Below the pieces are notes generated by a model. The model ran no database searches and had not been told where the DNA came from. It was given only the letters and a program-made list of their open reading frames with translations. DNA of 64,000 bases. It comes from Strix aluco (Eukaryota > Chordata > Aves > Strigiformes > Strigidae). Each line of letters begins with the position of its first letter. Positions within the stretch are counted from its first letter, which is position 1. The stretch is taken from the NCBI RefSeq assembly GCF_031877795.1, contig NC_133971.1, positions 6,776,784-6,840,783 on the forward strand, written 5' to 3'. The position numbers and the translations under genes are program-made. This document shows positions 36,511-49,300 of this stretch, in pieces.

Positions 36511-39500
36511 TTCAGAACATCAGAAGCCAGGAAAAGTGTGATCCAAGTCTTCTTCTCATACTCATGTGGTGACTTTACATTATCTAGTCAAAACATTCCT
36601 AGTTAAGAATGGTTTTCCAGCCTGTTCTTTTCCTGCCTTTTCTCTTGTTTTGCTTGAACATTGTTAGTCATTCCAGGAACAGCTGAAGAGTGCTTTCAAA
36701 ATACATTATGAGGTCCATATATGTTCCACATGTTATTTGATGGCATTTGGCTAGCTAGAAAAGTAGTTTTCCTTTAGCTCATGTAATGCAATGCAATCAG
36801 CATACTGGAAGATACATCTCACATTGAAAAAAAGGTTTTGAACATGTGGCCTGAATTGTTTGCTTGACTACAGTTCTTATATTTTATAAATAATACCTTT
36901 TTCCATGATGCCCTGAGGTCATAAGCAAGGCAAAATGCATGGGGAAATACAGTCATTCTGCCAGACCTGCTGACAGTTGGAAAAAAGCACATGCTTTTCA
37001 ACAGGGATGATCTTCTTCAGGTCTAAAATGACAAATGTCACACAAAGAAGTAACCTATACTCAGCTTTCAGTTTGTTGACTTTGTTTCAAACATGAAGGG
37101 TTTCTATGCCCAAAAGCACATCTATTTTTTTCAGTCAATGAATATCTGACAAGACATAATGTATCTCCAGGCAACTTTTGCCTAAATTTAATGACCTGTT
37201 CATTGGCTAATAGACCACAGGTAGTCCTTAGTAAGTAATCTCTCACTTTACAGTACACCCTTCTGTTTGGCTACTTGACAGTTGGAGCCCAAACTCCTCT
37301 GATGAAACATCAGTCAGGTTGAGTCTTCATTCAAGCTTCAGAGACTTCAGAAATAAAACAGCCTTTGGCACTGCAGCTCATCCATTGCTTCCTACTGCAC
37401 AAGAACCAGTAGCAGTAGAAAGATTGTCAAACGCTTCGTTAATCTAAATCAGAAAGACCTTCCGAAAGGAATATGTTACTAACTCACGTAATTCCCGCAG
37501 GCGTGGGAGTGAAACACCAGTATTTTCTCAAGGATCTGGGTATAAACATTTCCAGTGACACAACTACTCCTGCCAGCTCCTGTTATGTCAATAGAGGAGA
37601 TAATTACTTAATGGGCTCCTCTGTCAAATGCAAAACTTTCTACGAGAGCGTCTCAACGCACCACATCATTTCCTTTACTTGAAAGGGCTCTTTGGAAGCT
37701 GTACCGCGAGAAAAGAGGTTTTCCCTCAGCTCAGCTAAGTGAGTGGGAAGCAGTCAGCCTGTATCTCCAGCACAACCGTAAGCATATCCAGCGGCGACGT
37801 CATTTCAGTCAATTCCCACATTTATGTAGACCGGTTCAGCTGTAGACCAATTCACCAGTTTGTGTAGGCCTAATTAAGCTCTATGGCATGCCACTGACCT
37901 GTTTTTGAATATGATGTGAGCACATATCATCCGAAGACACTGCACCAGGCTCCTTGACGTCCTCTGCATCATCTATTTACATCATACATAAACTAGTCAG
38001 AGGAGACTATCACATCACTCGTACCACAACAGCATTTACTGTTGGCAAACTCAGTGATTAAAATACTGTATTTTCCCCTAAAGGAAGGCAAGGTTTTAAA
38101 AGGGTAAAATTATATATGGTTTCATTTATTCTGCAAAAAAAAAGATTTGTTTTAAAACACAAAAGACTTGTTGTTTTAAAGCAAAGTCAAGTCAGGTCAA
38201 AATATAAAAGTACCCTTTTCAATTCTAAAGTCTTCACAGCTGGTCATTCCCACATGCAAAAACTTAAATAACCTCTCAGGGCTGTAGTAGGGCTAACTAA
38301 AAGTCCAACAAAATGATAGATGTATTTGGACATAAATGTTACACCCAGTGGAATTAGAAGGAAATAAAGAGTAATTTAACAGTGTTGGCAAGCTGCTTTT
38401 TTGACTATGTAGCACCACCAGCATATTTTACATGTGTATCACAGTCATGAATAAGTCAGACCAGACACACATTCACAGTTTTGATTTCCTATTAAGCTAC
38501 ATGCTTATTTTCCTTCCCCCACCCTTTCCAGCTAATAAAGGAAGCCAAGGGAGCGCACTGATCTTAGCCTCTTTGGAACAAATGTTAACTCCAAATTCTC
38601 ATGATTGATTCTTACAGACTAGTAAAACTTCAGGAGAGAGAAAAAAATCCCTTCCTAATGATAAACAATCCTTGACATTTGAAATTTTTGTTATTTATTA
38701 CTAACATAAAATCCTGATACCAAAGATGGCCCTTAAAATTATCATTATCACTAGAAATGTGCATGAGGCTAGAGGGCTTGAACTGGGCTCCTCGTTCAAG
38801 AGGAGTTTATGAGCATTGCACTAGATAGTGTATTCTTCCCCATATTGCTTCCTTGCAGTCTACCAAGGTAAAAGTTTTGACATCAATCAATAGTTCGATG
38901 ATACCCCCCTCCTTCAGAGACCAGAGGCATGGAAAAGATTTTGTCCCTGGATTCATAGTGACTACTGGAAGTAATAAAAATTGTTTCCTCCTCTTCTTCT
39001 CACAAGGAAAAACAAATCCTTTTATATCAGGCTGCTTCAGGTCATAGCCTGATCTGTTGGTTTGTCCACACCACCAACTTCCTCATATCCGTCCTGCCCA
39101 GATTTTCACCTTTGCTTTTGCAGCTGTTTGAACTCTTTCCTTCCCCACTGACACAGACAAGGCGCTTCCTCCTTACTTTGTGCAGTAACACCAGGTTTGA
39201 AAGCAAACTTCTAAACAACTCTCTTCTCTTGTGTGCAGATCTTTATACATTTAAAGTGGCTAACAGTGGTCTATAAGACAGCATTCTGTTCTTCATTTCA
39301 AATCCATTCATAAATAACTACTTTTGAAACTCCATGTACAGAATGCCAGTTAACCAACTCAAAATGACTTGGCAGTGCCTGGTCACAGTTTATTTACAGA
39401 AGACAGAGAAAATGACCATCAGACCACAAAACTTTGCATTTGGTTGATACAAGGTACTATGTAGCTGCACCAAATTATGCCTTATGTAAGCCATAGAAGC

Positions 39501-42500
39501 TTTGTTATCCAGGGTATGTAGCATGGTGTTGAATATGGTGCAAGAATCTCTGTACAAATCTTAAGGCACAGTTCTTCTTCTGTGCTCTTTGGTTCTGGAA
39601 GCTCCGGTCTTATGTCTAAATTTCTCCCCCTTCCTTCAGTGCAAAAAAAAGGACAACTCAGCTGATAAACCCTAAAACCTTGGGGGAACCTAAACACGGA
39701 GATATTAATCCAGCCACACCTGAGCTACTCTGTCCAGCTCTGCCAAGGAAGAGTGCCTCCTCTCCGAGAGCAGAAATACAGAAACTAATTAAAAAGGGAG
39801 GAAGATCCAACAGTTAAGTTCACTGTTTCTTCCCATTTATCATCTATTTTCCACTCCTATTTTTATCTGTTAGACTTCAAGACCATCACGCTAGTGCAGC
39901 CTCTTCCTAGCACAACACACTGCAACCATGGAGAGGAAGAAACTTCATGCTTTTCCCTGCTTTTCCCTTTTCCATATTTGAGGTGATGATCTTGCTGGCT
40001 TGGAAACCTGATGGAATGATTCAATATGTGCTCACAAGAATCATAACAGTATAGGCTATTCCCTAAACTCATTCAGACCACTCATCTCACATTTGGAAAA
40101 TATGCTTTAAAGGAAAAACGGGTCACAAACCACAAAAGTGCTCCCTATGACAAGTTTACTGTATTTATTTAGTATGCCTTGGTGAGGGGCTCTGAATTAT
40201 GCATACACAAAGAGACCTCATCACTCCTTGCTATAATGAAGGAAAATATAATACACAGACAAGTGCTCCAGTGCCATGACCTGCACACAGGAATGGAAGC
40301 TTGGTCCTCTTCACTTTCATTACCAAATAATTTGCTGTTGGGGAGTCATTTATAAACTCCTTGCTGAGCCAGCAGATTGTGTCCTAACAGTCCCAAAACC
40401 ACCACCTGCCCTTTATCAGTCTCAGGGTTCAGACTCCAGATGGAGAAATAGGAAAATGAGCCTTTTAAGACCTGTTTTAGCACATCATAAGCAATATGTG
40501 ACCATACAGTTCCTATGTCTACTGTGGTCCACGTCTTGAAAACGTTGACCTAGATATTTGGTTATGCTCCAGACCTCCCTAACTTTAGCATTTTCCCCTA
40601 CAACTCTTCCCCAGGCAGAAAGTTCATGCTCAATTAGGGACTGACAAACTCATTTCAAAACCACCCCATCGATTCAAGATGAACAGTACAAAACACGTAA
40701 TGAGAAAGGGCGGAGATAGAGAAAAACAAAATACCTGGTGAAAATCAACATGAGGAGAAGATGTGAGAGCAAGCAGAAAAAATCAAGTGGCATGTGCTGC
40801 TTCGGTCATCCGAAGGATTTCATCATTTATTGGACTTACCCAGCTTCAGGGTGAGTGCTGCAGGGTGCCTCCCTGCATGGCCAATGGGAGCTGTCCCCAG
40901 AGAGGAGGTGAGCACCCAAGGCTGAGGAAGATGAAGAACTATGTCTCCTTTCTGGGTAAACACTCAAAGCAGTCAATTAGCATGCCAACATTTCTCAGCA
41001 AAAGTCATCAGTACAGATACAATTCTCCAACCAGAGCTCACTACCTCATTCTCCAAACCACAGGACAGCCACATTGGGCTGTCTTCAGCACTCAGGGGAT
41101 GTTATGCCCCAAACCCCAGGTCCCAAGCCTTCCTGATTGCTTCCTTAGATTTAGATATATGCCTTTCACTTAAGCCCTGCCATAGCCGGGACAATAAACT
41201 CCGGATTACTCACAGAGAGGTTTCATATCTGTGGCTAGTTTTGAATACCCAATTTGTGTGACCTGAGAGACAATATTTCAGAATTCTTTCAGCACCGTGT
41301 AACATTTCACATACTTAAAGAACAACTGCCATTGTTTATAGCTATACCTGAAATCAACCAATACTTTTGAAAAAAAATCAATGTTGGAAAGCAACATTAG
41401 TGAACATGTGAGGAAAAATGAGATTAGGTAGCCTAATGCCACCCAGTAGCTGTGGTGAGCATCAAGCTCTCTGTCTTCTCTTAGCCCATAACACATTAAT
41501 TATACATCTTCCAACCTCCTCAGTGAGAGCAGCAAGGTCCCATCACTATTTAACCCACGTTCACTCCTGGAACTGTTTCACCCCTAACACTGAAAGAGGT
41601 GCAGGACCTCTGAAAAATTTCTGTGTCAACACCATGTGCCTGAGCCAGGTAGCACATCATTTGGTCTGCCAGTACTGGCAAGGCTGCCTGAGGCCCAGGA
41701 ATTGGACAAGGCTAAGTGGAATCTGCTTAGACAGTATTAAACTGGCAAAGATATATGATAGCAAGCTTCAAAGTTTAGCAGGACTCCTGTTTGGACTTCC
41801 CTTTTATACCTCTAAATCCAGTTCTAGAAGCTACATTACAGCATTTAATCCTTGGAAGTGACTGAACAATTTCTATTGCCATTCGTCCTAATATGTTATT
41901 TAAACAGATTATGGACAATTTTTTTTAAGCATGAAATCTCAAGCATGTTGAAGATAGATTAGTCAGTGTAAAAGTAATTCTGGTTCTAGCATACCTTTCT
42001 GTTGATGGGGAAACTGGCATAGAGACAATTAGAGACCTCATTAAAGAAAATTGATTGAGTTTTCAACAGATGGATATGCTTTTAAGCAAATCCACAGCCC
42101 CATTAGAAATATTGAGGCATCTTCACATGAAGCTTTTAGGAGCAACAAAAAAACTCTTCATCAAGTTATGCGTGATCTTACTTTATTTTAGGAGGTTGTC
42201 TGCAATGGTCTCTGGAGATCTCTTCCAGCACTGAATTCATACATTTAAAGACAAGACCCTGCCTGGTCTTTTGTTGCAAACTCCTCATCAATTTCTCAAC
42301 ACTTGATGCATTCTCTTTTCATCATTCTGAAGCACAAAGGAGACAAAATGGCACCAAAAAGAAAACAAGAATCCCCCAAATCCCCCAGCTGCAAATTCTA
42401 GGTCATTTATTTCCCCCAGTATCTGTGCACTAGGATCAGGGAGTACCCCGGGCAGAGAGGGTGACAAGGATATGATACAAGCAGAGGGCACTCTGGTGTG

Positions 42501-42621
42501 GCTCCTGGTGCAAACTGGTGTTAGGGTACTTCTTTAGCCGGCAGACAGCAGCCCTTACGCTGCTGTAATTTATCGTCAACACCTGCTAGTCTCACCCTGG
42601 AGCAGGAGCTGGGAAACCTGG
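36511..42621. other. Intergenic, nothing firmly recognised
   Basis: AT-rich DNA with scattered open frames up to 147 residues (40763-41173, 41418-41861) that lack family resemblance or splice context. A possible very degenerate CR1 end lies near 42190-42246 (GGAGATCTCTTCCAGCACTG). No RNA genes were seen. Confidence 0.65.
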
Positions 42622-43326
42622 TGTCCCGATCCAGTATCAGGGCAGGTTCTTAAACGATCCCAAGAGCGAGATTAAGATACAAACGAGGTCAGATGCCGTA
42701 CAACCTTGTGAACTTTATTTTCTATAACAACTGATAACAGCGATAGGACAGAGAGAAAAAGAAAGTCAGAATCCCTAAGCAAGAAAACGGTAGAGATGCA
42801 GCTAATTACCGCCACCACCAGGGATCCAGTGATGTTCCGTAGGCTCAGCCACAGTGCAAGTGATGGTGCTCCAAGCTCCGCTGAGGTCCCAGCTCCAAGT
42901 AACAGGTGTTGAAGAAGGGGCCTCCAAGAGAGGAGTACGCAGTCCTTTTATTGTCCCAGTCCCCACTATTTCTTTGAAGAGTCCTCCCATTTCCACGGAA
43001 CTCATTGTAATACGTGCCGCCCCGTGGTCCTCCATGCGCGCATGCCCAGGTGTTCATGGTGGTCGTGCTGGTGGGGGGTCGACCTGCAGTGCCTTCAGCC
43101 TTTGCACATCTTCCTCGCCCCGCACCCAGCTCGCGCGCAGGTACAGCTTGGCAGGTACTGCCAAGGCTGTTGTTGTTCTAGCCTTGAGTGGATGTCGTGG
43201 TTTCCTCTGGGACTCTGCATCTCCTCCAAAGCGTACTCCTTCAGAACAACAGGATGCTGGGGGCAGGAAGTGGTGGTCGTGGAGCAGCACTGTTGAGACA
43301 AACAATGTCTAACACAGTTCCTTACA
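42622..43326 (-). mobile_element. Solo LTR with perfect target-site duplication
   Basis: The + strand copy runs from TGTCCCGATCCAGTATC to GTTCCTTACA (705 bases). CCTGG lies immediately on both sides (42617-42621 and 43327-43331), and ACCTGG is shared if the terminal A is counted. On the minus strand the order is that of a retroviral LTR: start TGTAAGGAACTGTG, TATA-like CAATAAAAGG (42944-42953), AATAAA poly(A) signal (42714-42719) and end GGATCGGGACA. CpG-containing stretches and the exact duplication suggest a relatively recent insertion. A 5-6 base duplication would suit an ERVK- or alpharetrovirus-like element. No internal viral genes remain, and the frames inside are not genes. Confidence 0.85.
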
Positions 43327-46300
43327 CCTGGAAGGCTACTGTACTTCAAGCTCCAGCATTCCCCTCACCTATATACTCTCATACCTGCAGGTATCTGGAG
43401 CAATTCAGCTATCCACTAACAGATCTTTAGACCTTTTTTAGAGGAGGGCATAGACCATTTCTCATTCCACCATGTGAGAACACCTGCTAGTTTTACATGG
43501 AGTAACATTCAGCATTAAGCACACACAAAAAGAGCTAGCAGCTCAGGGCAGGAAAGGAACACCTTATGCAGCTTCAATTTTAGGGCAGCCAAGACTATAG
43601 ATAGACCATTAGTTAGCATTAAGTAATGTGAAGAATGATCACTAAATTGTGTTTAGAGAGAGAGAGAGGTATATTAGCTGAAGGAGTGGGATCTGCTCAG
43701 AGGTCTTCTAGCCAAGTACTAGTTAATTTAAACTGTAGTCCAGACCTTAGTCATTTAACAAATAATAACTCAAAGTAGAATACCTTTAAGAAGATATTTT
43801 ATCACTTTATCACAGATTATAAATATAATTGTTAGGTACTGTGCTATTCTGCTGTGCTACTCCTACAGAGTTTTGTCATTTCCATCTTCCAAGATGTTAT
43901 TTCTCCATTGCACGCACACCTGGAACAAACTCGCTTGGGGTGCCTAAATCAGCTTTACTTCCAAAAACTTCTATTCCAGCAGATGGTTGTTTTATTCTCT
44001 TGGAAAGCTTTCTTCTTAGAAATAAGACCCTTATTGACACTTTTTATCTCGGAAAACGCATTAGTACTCCCTATTTCAAAATAAAATATTCTTGTTTTGG
44101 AGGGAAAAGAAAACTTTTCCATTCAATGTAAATATAAAGAATGATGCTTCTCATAGAACATTCATGTCTACTAAATTTACAATCCCCAAATGTGTACAAT
44201 GTTACCAGATGATACTTGTAGAGAATGGCAATAAAAGTATGTCCAACTGGATGCTATCCTTCTTCCAAAAGTGCTAACTAATCTTAGCTGTCCTTGTGAT
44301 TTACAACAATACTAATGGAAGTAGTTTAACAACATGCTCTGGCAAGCACAAGTGTGTGGACTAGGGAGAGAGAGAAATATCCTACACTGGAGGAAAATAT
44401 GCATTTACTGAAGGGAAGAAGGAGCATGTAAAATAAAATGCACAAAAGTTGAAATAAAACACTCTGGTCTGTGGTTTTTCCTCTGTGTTTCTGGGTATCC
44501 ATTAGCGAGTATATAAATTAGATTCAACTGTACTGAGAATTAATCTAACAACTGTTGATATCCAAAATACCAAGACCCCAACAGGACCAAAATGGTTTTA
44601 AGTCATATCTTGGGTCCCCGCTTCAACTGGTATGAAATTATTCCAACATCATTCATGTCAAAGGTGCAAATATAGCCTCCTGAATCCACTTAGCTCCATT
44701 TCTGCGATTTTGTGGTAACAGTGCTCAATTTTGTGATAATAATGCTCCATTGTGTTTATACTTGGAAGCCTTTCTTCTCTCCCCGTTTCATTCTCATGTG
44801 CAACACTTCCTTTTCTTCAGATGTTAGATTATCACCAATTTATTCCTGCAGGATAACTCACATAACACTATTTCTGCTGAGTCTAATAGAAATAACATCT
44901 CACCTGAAATTGTCATACCTCCTAGGTTATCTGCCCAGTATTTTCCTCTCTTTCTGAGGGAAAACTGACAGCTATTGATGCATGCAAGATAGATATTCAA
45001 TGTTGTTGCTTTTCTGGCTGTAACGCTGAAGAAAGAATACTGAGTTTGTTTTCTCAGGGTTTAGTTTTCTGTGACCATTGTTTCTTGCTCTTTTGTTTCC
45101 TTCTTGGTGGGCTCCTTTCCACAAGCGGCCTGGAAGAGAGAGTCAAGGAAAACTGTGAGGCCATGAGGGAAATCAAATGGCATAATTACAAATGACACAA
45201 ACATTAAATGAAAGTCTTTCCTTCCTCAGGCCCTTTACATTTCTAGAGGCTCGGGTGACTGAAATGCTAGGATTAATTAAACATAACACCAGTAAAATCT
45301 GCAGAAGTTAAGTAGATCTCTGTTTTTTCACCTTCTTAACTGTGAGAAAATTGAAGGGACTAGAAATAGGAGAATATTTCTCTTTCCTATTACATCTGGT
45401 TAAAAAACAGTGCGTTATTCTAGGCAAGCATGAAAATGGAGATGAAAGGGGAATTTTCCACTAAAAAGGAGAGCTGATTATGATTAGGGAAGTGGTAGGG
45501 AATAAATCAAACCAGAAAAAGTTGCTGCCAACCTGCACAAATGTTAGGGCTAATTGTCAAAATTCAATCAAGTAGGGGAACAAATACATGGCTGTTTGTC
45601 TTTAATCAGAGTCTGTGGTAGTTAGCAGATGACAAAATAACACTCATCTGGCTAAAACGACCAGCTTCTTTTTCACTGTGGGTGAACTTGTGAAGCATGA
45701 CCCCTTCCTTGTCCATGCACAGGACAGAAGAAATCCCTGGTGCCATACAGCAGCAGTGATCAGGTAAGACAGCAAAACTTGAGAGGAAAGGCCACTGTCC
45801 CAGCCAAAAAAATCTTGTTTCTGCTGCTCTCTGCTTTAAAACATCATCTTGAGAAAGTACATGACTGTCTCTGGTTCTCCAGCCCAGGGCTCTTTGCAAA
45901 TAGCAAGCTGGCTACCACATTGTGTATAACTAGGACAAAAAGGCAGATCTGCTCTTCATACAAAAGTCAACCGGCCTTTGTTTACCAAATGTCCTTTTGT
46001 TACTAGAAGCTTTCATCACTTGCACTGGAATAATGAAGGACATGGAAACTACAGTATAACCTTACCAATCTATTCTCGTGAAGAGCTCAAAAGTCAAGTC
46101 CCCAGCTGTCTCTCAGAGAAATGCATACAGAGAAGGATATGAATTATCATTTTAGAGATGCTGTAGAGATGCCTAAATTCTCACATTTTTAAATTAAAAC
46201 ATCTGTTAACAATGTGGCAAAAGAACCAGATCTACAAGCTGGTTTGTAATTCCATGTGACCATAAGGCTATTTGAACAATGCCCAGCCTCATGGTTAGGT

Positions 46301-49300
46301 TTTAATTTTGTCAGGATCAGATGGCAGCTGTGCCAAATCACTGTTGCAAAATCAAATGAAAACAATTATGTCAAGGAACGTCTTATGTCATATCATGTTT
46401 ACTTATAATAGACATTTATCTGGCAATCTGGTCATTAAAACAAACAATTTCAGTAATAAGAGTTCATACAGATTTCCAAAGTACATACTTCTTAAACTAT
46501 TAGATCTTCATTGGTTAAAACTATATGTAAACTGATTTTTGGATTAAATGTCATTGTAGACTAGGAACCGTATAAACCAGCAATCTTCACCAAGCTACCA
46601 CGAACCCCATCAAGAGCAGGACTCTACTCTTCGTTAGGATTGCTCAACAGTGTAAAACTGGCATAACTCCTCCCTAAATTATATATTTTGGAAATATTTT
46701 AAAACCTCAAAATTTTCCTCCAGAAATTCCAATGCTGCCAATAAGCTTGAATAACGTTTCTTATCTGAATTAGTCACCTACATGTTTCTCTAAGACACTA
46801 GAATACGGCCAACTACACTTGTCATTGAGGAACATAGTGGCAAGACTTTGGAGCCTTGTCATTGGTATTTCTTCTCTAAAAAAACATAAAGCACCCAGTG
46901 AAACACACAATTCTTGCTACAGAAGGAATATAATTAGCTCTCATGCTCCAAGCTTCTCCGCTAGGTCCAGGGAACAAGATTCAAAGAGAGAACTCTAAAG
47001 TCTTGTCATCCTCTTTCTCAGTGAACAGCCTACGGCACAGGGAAATACTCTCCCAAGTGTACTAATGCTGTGTGTCTCCCTCTGACTGCTCATGAAAGGA
47101 AAATTTTCCAGCTGTGGATACTACAGAGATACATACTGGTTTTTTAGCTTAAGTTGCGTCAGCATTGTGTTTAGCACTACAAATTCAGGGTTTAGTTCTC
47201 AGTATGGTAACAATTTTGTGAAGAGAGTTGTTAGCATCACAGTCACATTTTCATGTGCCACAGCACTTGTGAAAATCTCAACCTATATGCTCACTCTGGA
47301 TCACGTGACAAAAAAAATCTAGTAGATACTACTGTGTTTGGCTAGACTGTGGCTCCAAAATTTTGGACCAACACAACCACTTTCAAACTTTTCCCCTGAT
47401 CACTGACTAGCCCTGTGGAACTGATAAATGTTCATTTTTTTTCTGGTGAATATGAACCAGCTGCAAAACACTTACTATGGCTGTACAGACTCAGTGACAT
47501 ACTCCTACAAGAGTCATCAACTGCATGTGATGCCCCATATGCAGTAGACTTTCACGTTTGCTCCTTATGAAGCAAATACTGAGTTAATTATAAAATCTGA
47601 GCTTCAATGGTTTTCATCCTTTCTTCTTGGTCTCTTTGTTATTCTTCTTCCCCAAAAAAAGTATTTAAAGATTACTGTCAGTTTTGCAAATTCTTTTGAT
47701 TCAAGAATTTGGAAAATGCTAACTACTTAAAACCAGCTAGAAAATTCAATATAACCTGCAGTAGACGTTATGAATGTCTTCAGCAGTAGACATCATCATG
47801 GGTTAAATGCAAGGGGAGCAATTAATTGCCAACAAGAGACCGCTACTGCTACTTTATAAACTTGGGACATCCAAGCTATTTGTGCTGGTCTGGTGAATAT
47901 GACACAGGATCTGTGCCTTCACAGAGCAACAGTCAGAAATGATACTCAGTTTCTGTGGCCAGGGCAAGACATGGACATTTAGGCAATGGAAACCACACAA
48001 GGTGTCTGAAGTCAGGGCAGATTCTGATGAAGCACGATTTATGATTAGAGGTGACAAGAGCTAGACTTATTCCTCTTCCCCGTGGAAAAAGTTGCATTTC
48101 TGAAGTGGCTTTTGTTTCAAAGTAGATCAACACACGGGTTGGGGAAAAAAAAAAGAAAAATAATAGAGATTTAAAAAATACTTTTTTATAACTGAATAAT
48201 CTGAAATATTTTGAGCAGCTGAAGAGAAAGACAAGGCCAGAGACTAGGCAATCTTGGATGGAGAGTGGATAAGTACGAAGAAGTCTTGCAGAGACAATGT
48301 TACAATTGGGAAAGGGAATTTTAGTGGAAAGGTCACTTATCAATCGGTGAGCTAACATTCAGGAAAAATAAGCCCACTGCAATTAAACTTTAGTTTCACT
48401 TTGATGAACCAAGGCAGAGTGCCTTGGTGACTAGCATGTGATGAGAAACAAGGTCCAAGTCCTAAGCAGAAGGACAGCAGCAGCAGGAAGGCACAACAAC
48501 ATCTGCTGCATCTCGGTATGTAACACAGCCTAAAAGAACTTTCAAAAATACAAATATATGAAGAACTCCCAGAAACCTGTTACACATTTGAAAGTAATTT
48601 TTCATAAATGCTGGCTCCTGAAGTCTGGGGAAAATCAAGGTCAGAATTTCACCCCAGCTGCAATCTACAGACCTGCCTTTTGGAAGGAAAACAACAGGAA
48701 TGAAAATGACAGCTAAAATGCCATGTTTTAGCAACATGAACAGCAAATCCGTATTTGAGCACAAACAAAGCTGCACTGATTTATGCTGCTGACACTCTCC
48801 CATAAGTACTGCTGACATAAAAGTCTCCCCACCTAAGAGTGCCTAACAACCCCCTTCCTCCCTGCAGCACAAAACTGGCAGGAAATTCCAGCTACCCAAG
48901 AAGTTGAACTCTTGAAATGAAAGCCACCATTCAGGACAAGTTGTGCAAGGAAACAGTGCTGAAGTTTAGTGTCTAAGCAATATCTGCATCATAAAATCTT
49001 TCAGATATACCTTGGTGAAGTTTTGTAATAGGACAACCAAAGTTCACACCTGGGTTTCTGACGTATCATGTTAAATCTGAATGTACCAATATTTTTGGTG
49101 TGAAACCATAGGTCTGATTCTGATTTCATAGCTATTGTACCATAAATCTAGCAGAGGCATTTCTGATGCAGGGAGATGCAGTTAGATTGGGATCACACTG
49201 CATTTGAAGAAAATTCCAGCATACTTCATAACTGTTTTTTTCTTTTTTTAAAGCCAGACTAGCACACAGTAAGATGGACGTTGTAACAACTTATGAATAT

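Noticed and set aside
40763-41861. Open frames of 136 and 147 residues
   Set aside because: No family resemblance, no codon pattern that stands out and no flanking gene structure; compatible with chance.
42190-42246. Possible degenerate CR1 3' end
   Set aside because: Only a short GGAGATCTCTTCCAGCACTG stretch is similar, and the diagnostic octamers are absent.
42802-43349. Cluster of open frames up to 152 residues on both strands
   Set aside because: They are inside the second solo LTR, bounded by its target-site duplication, and do not resemble viral or host proteins.
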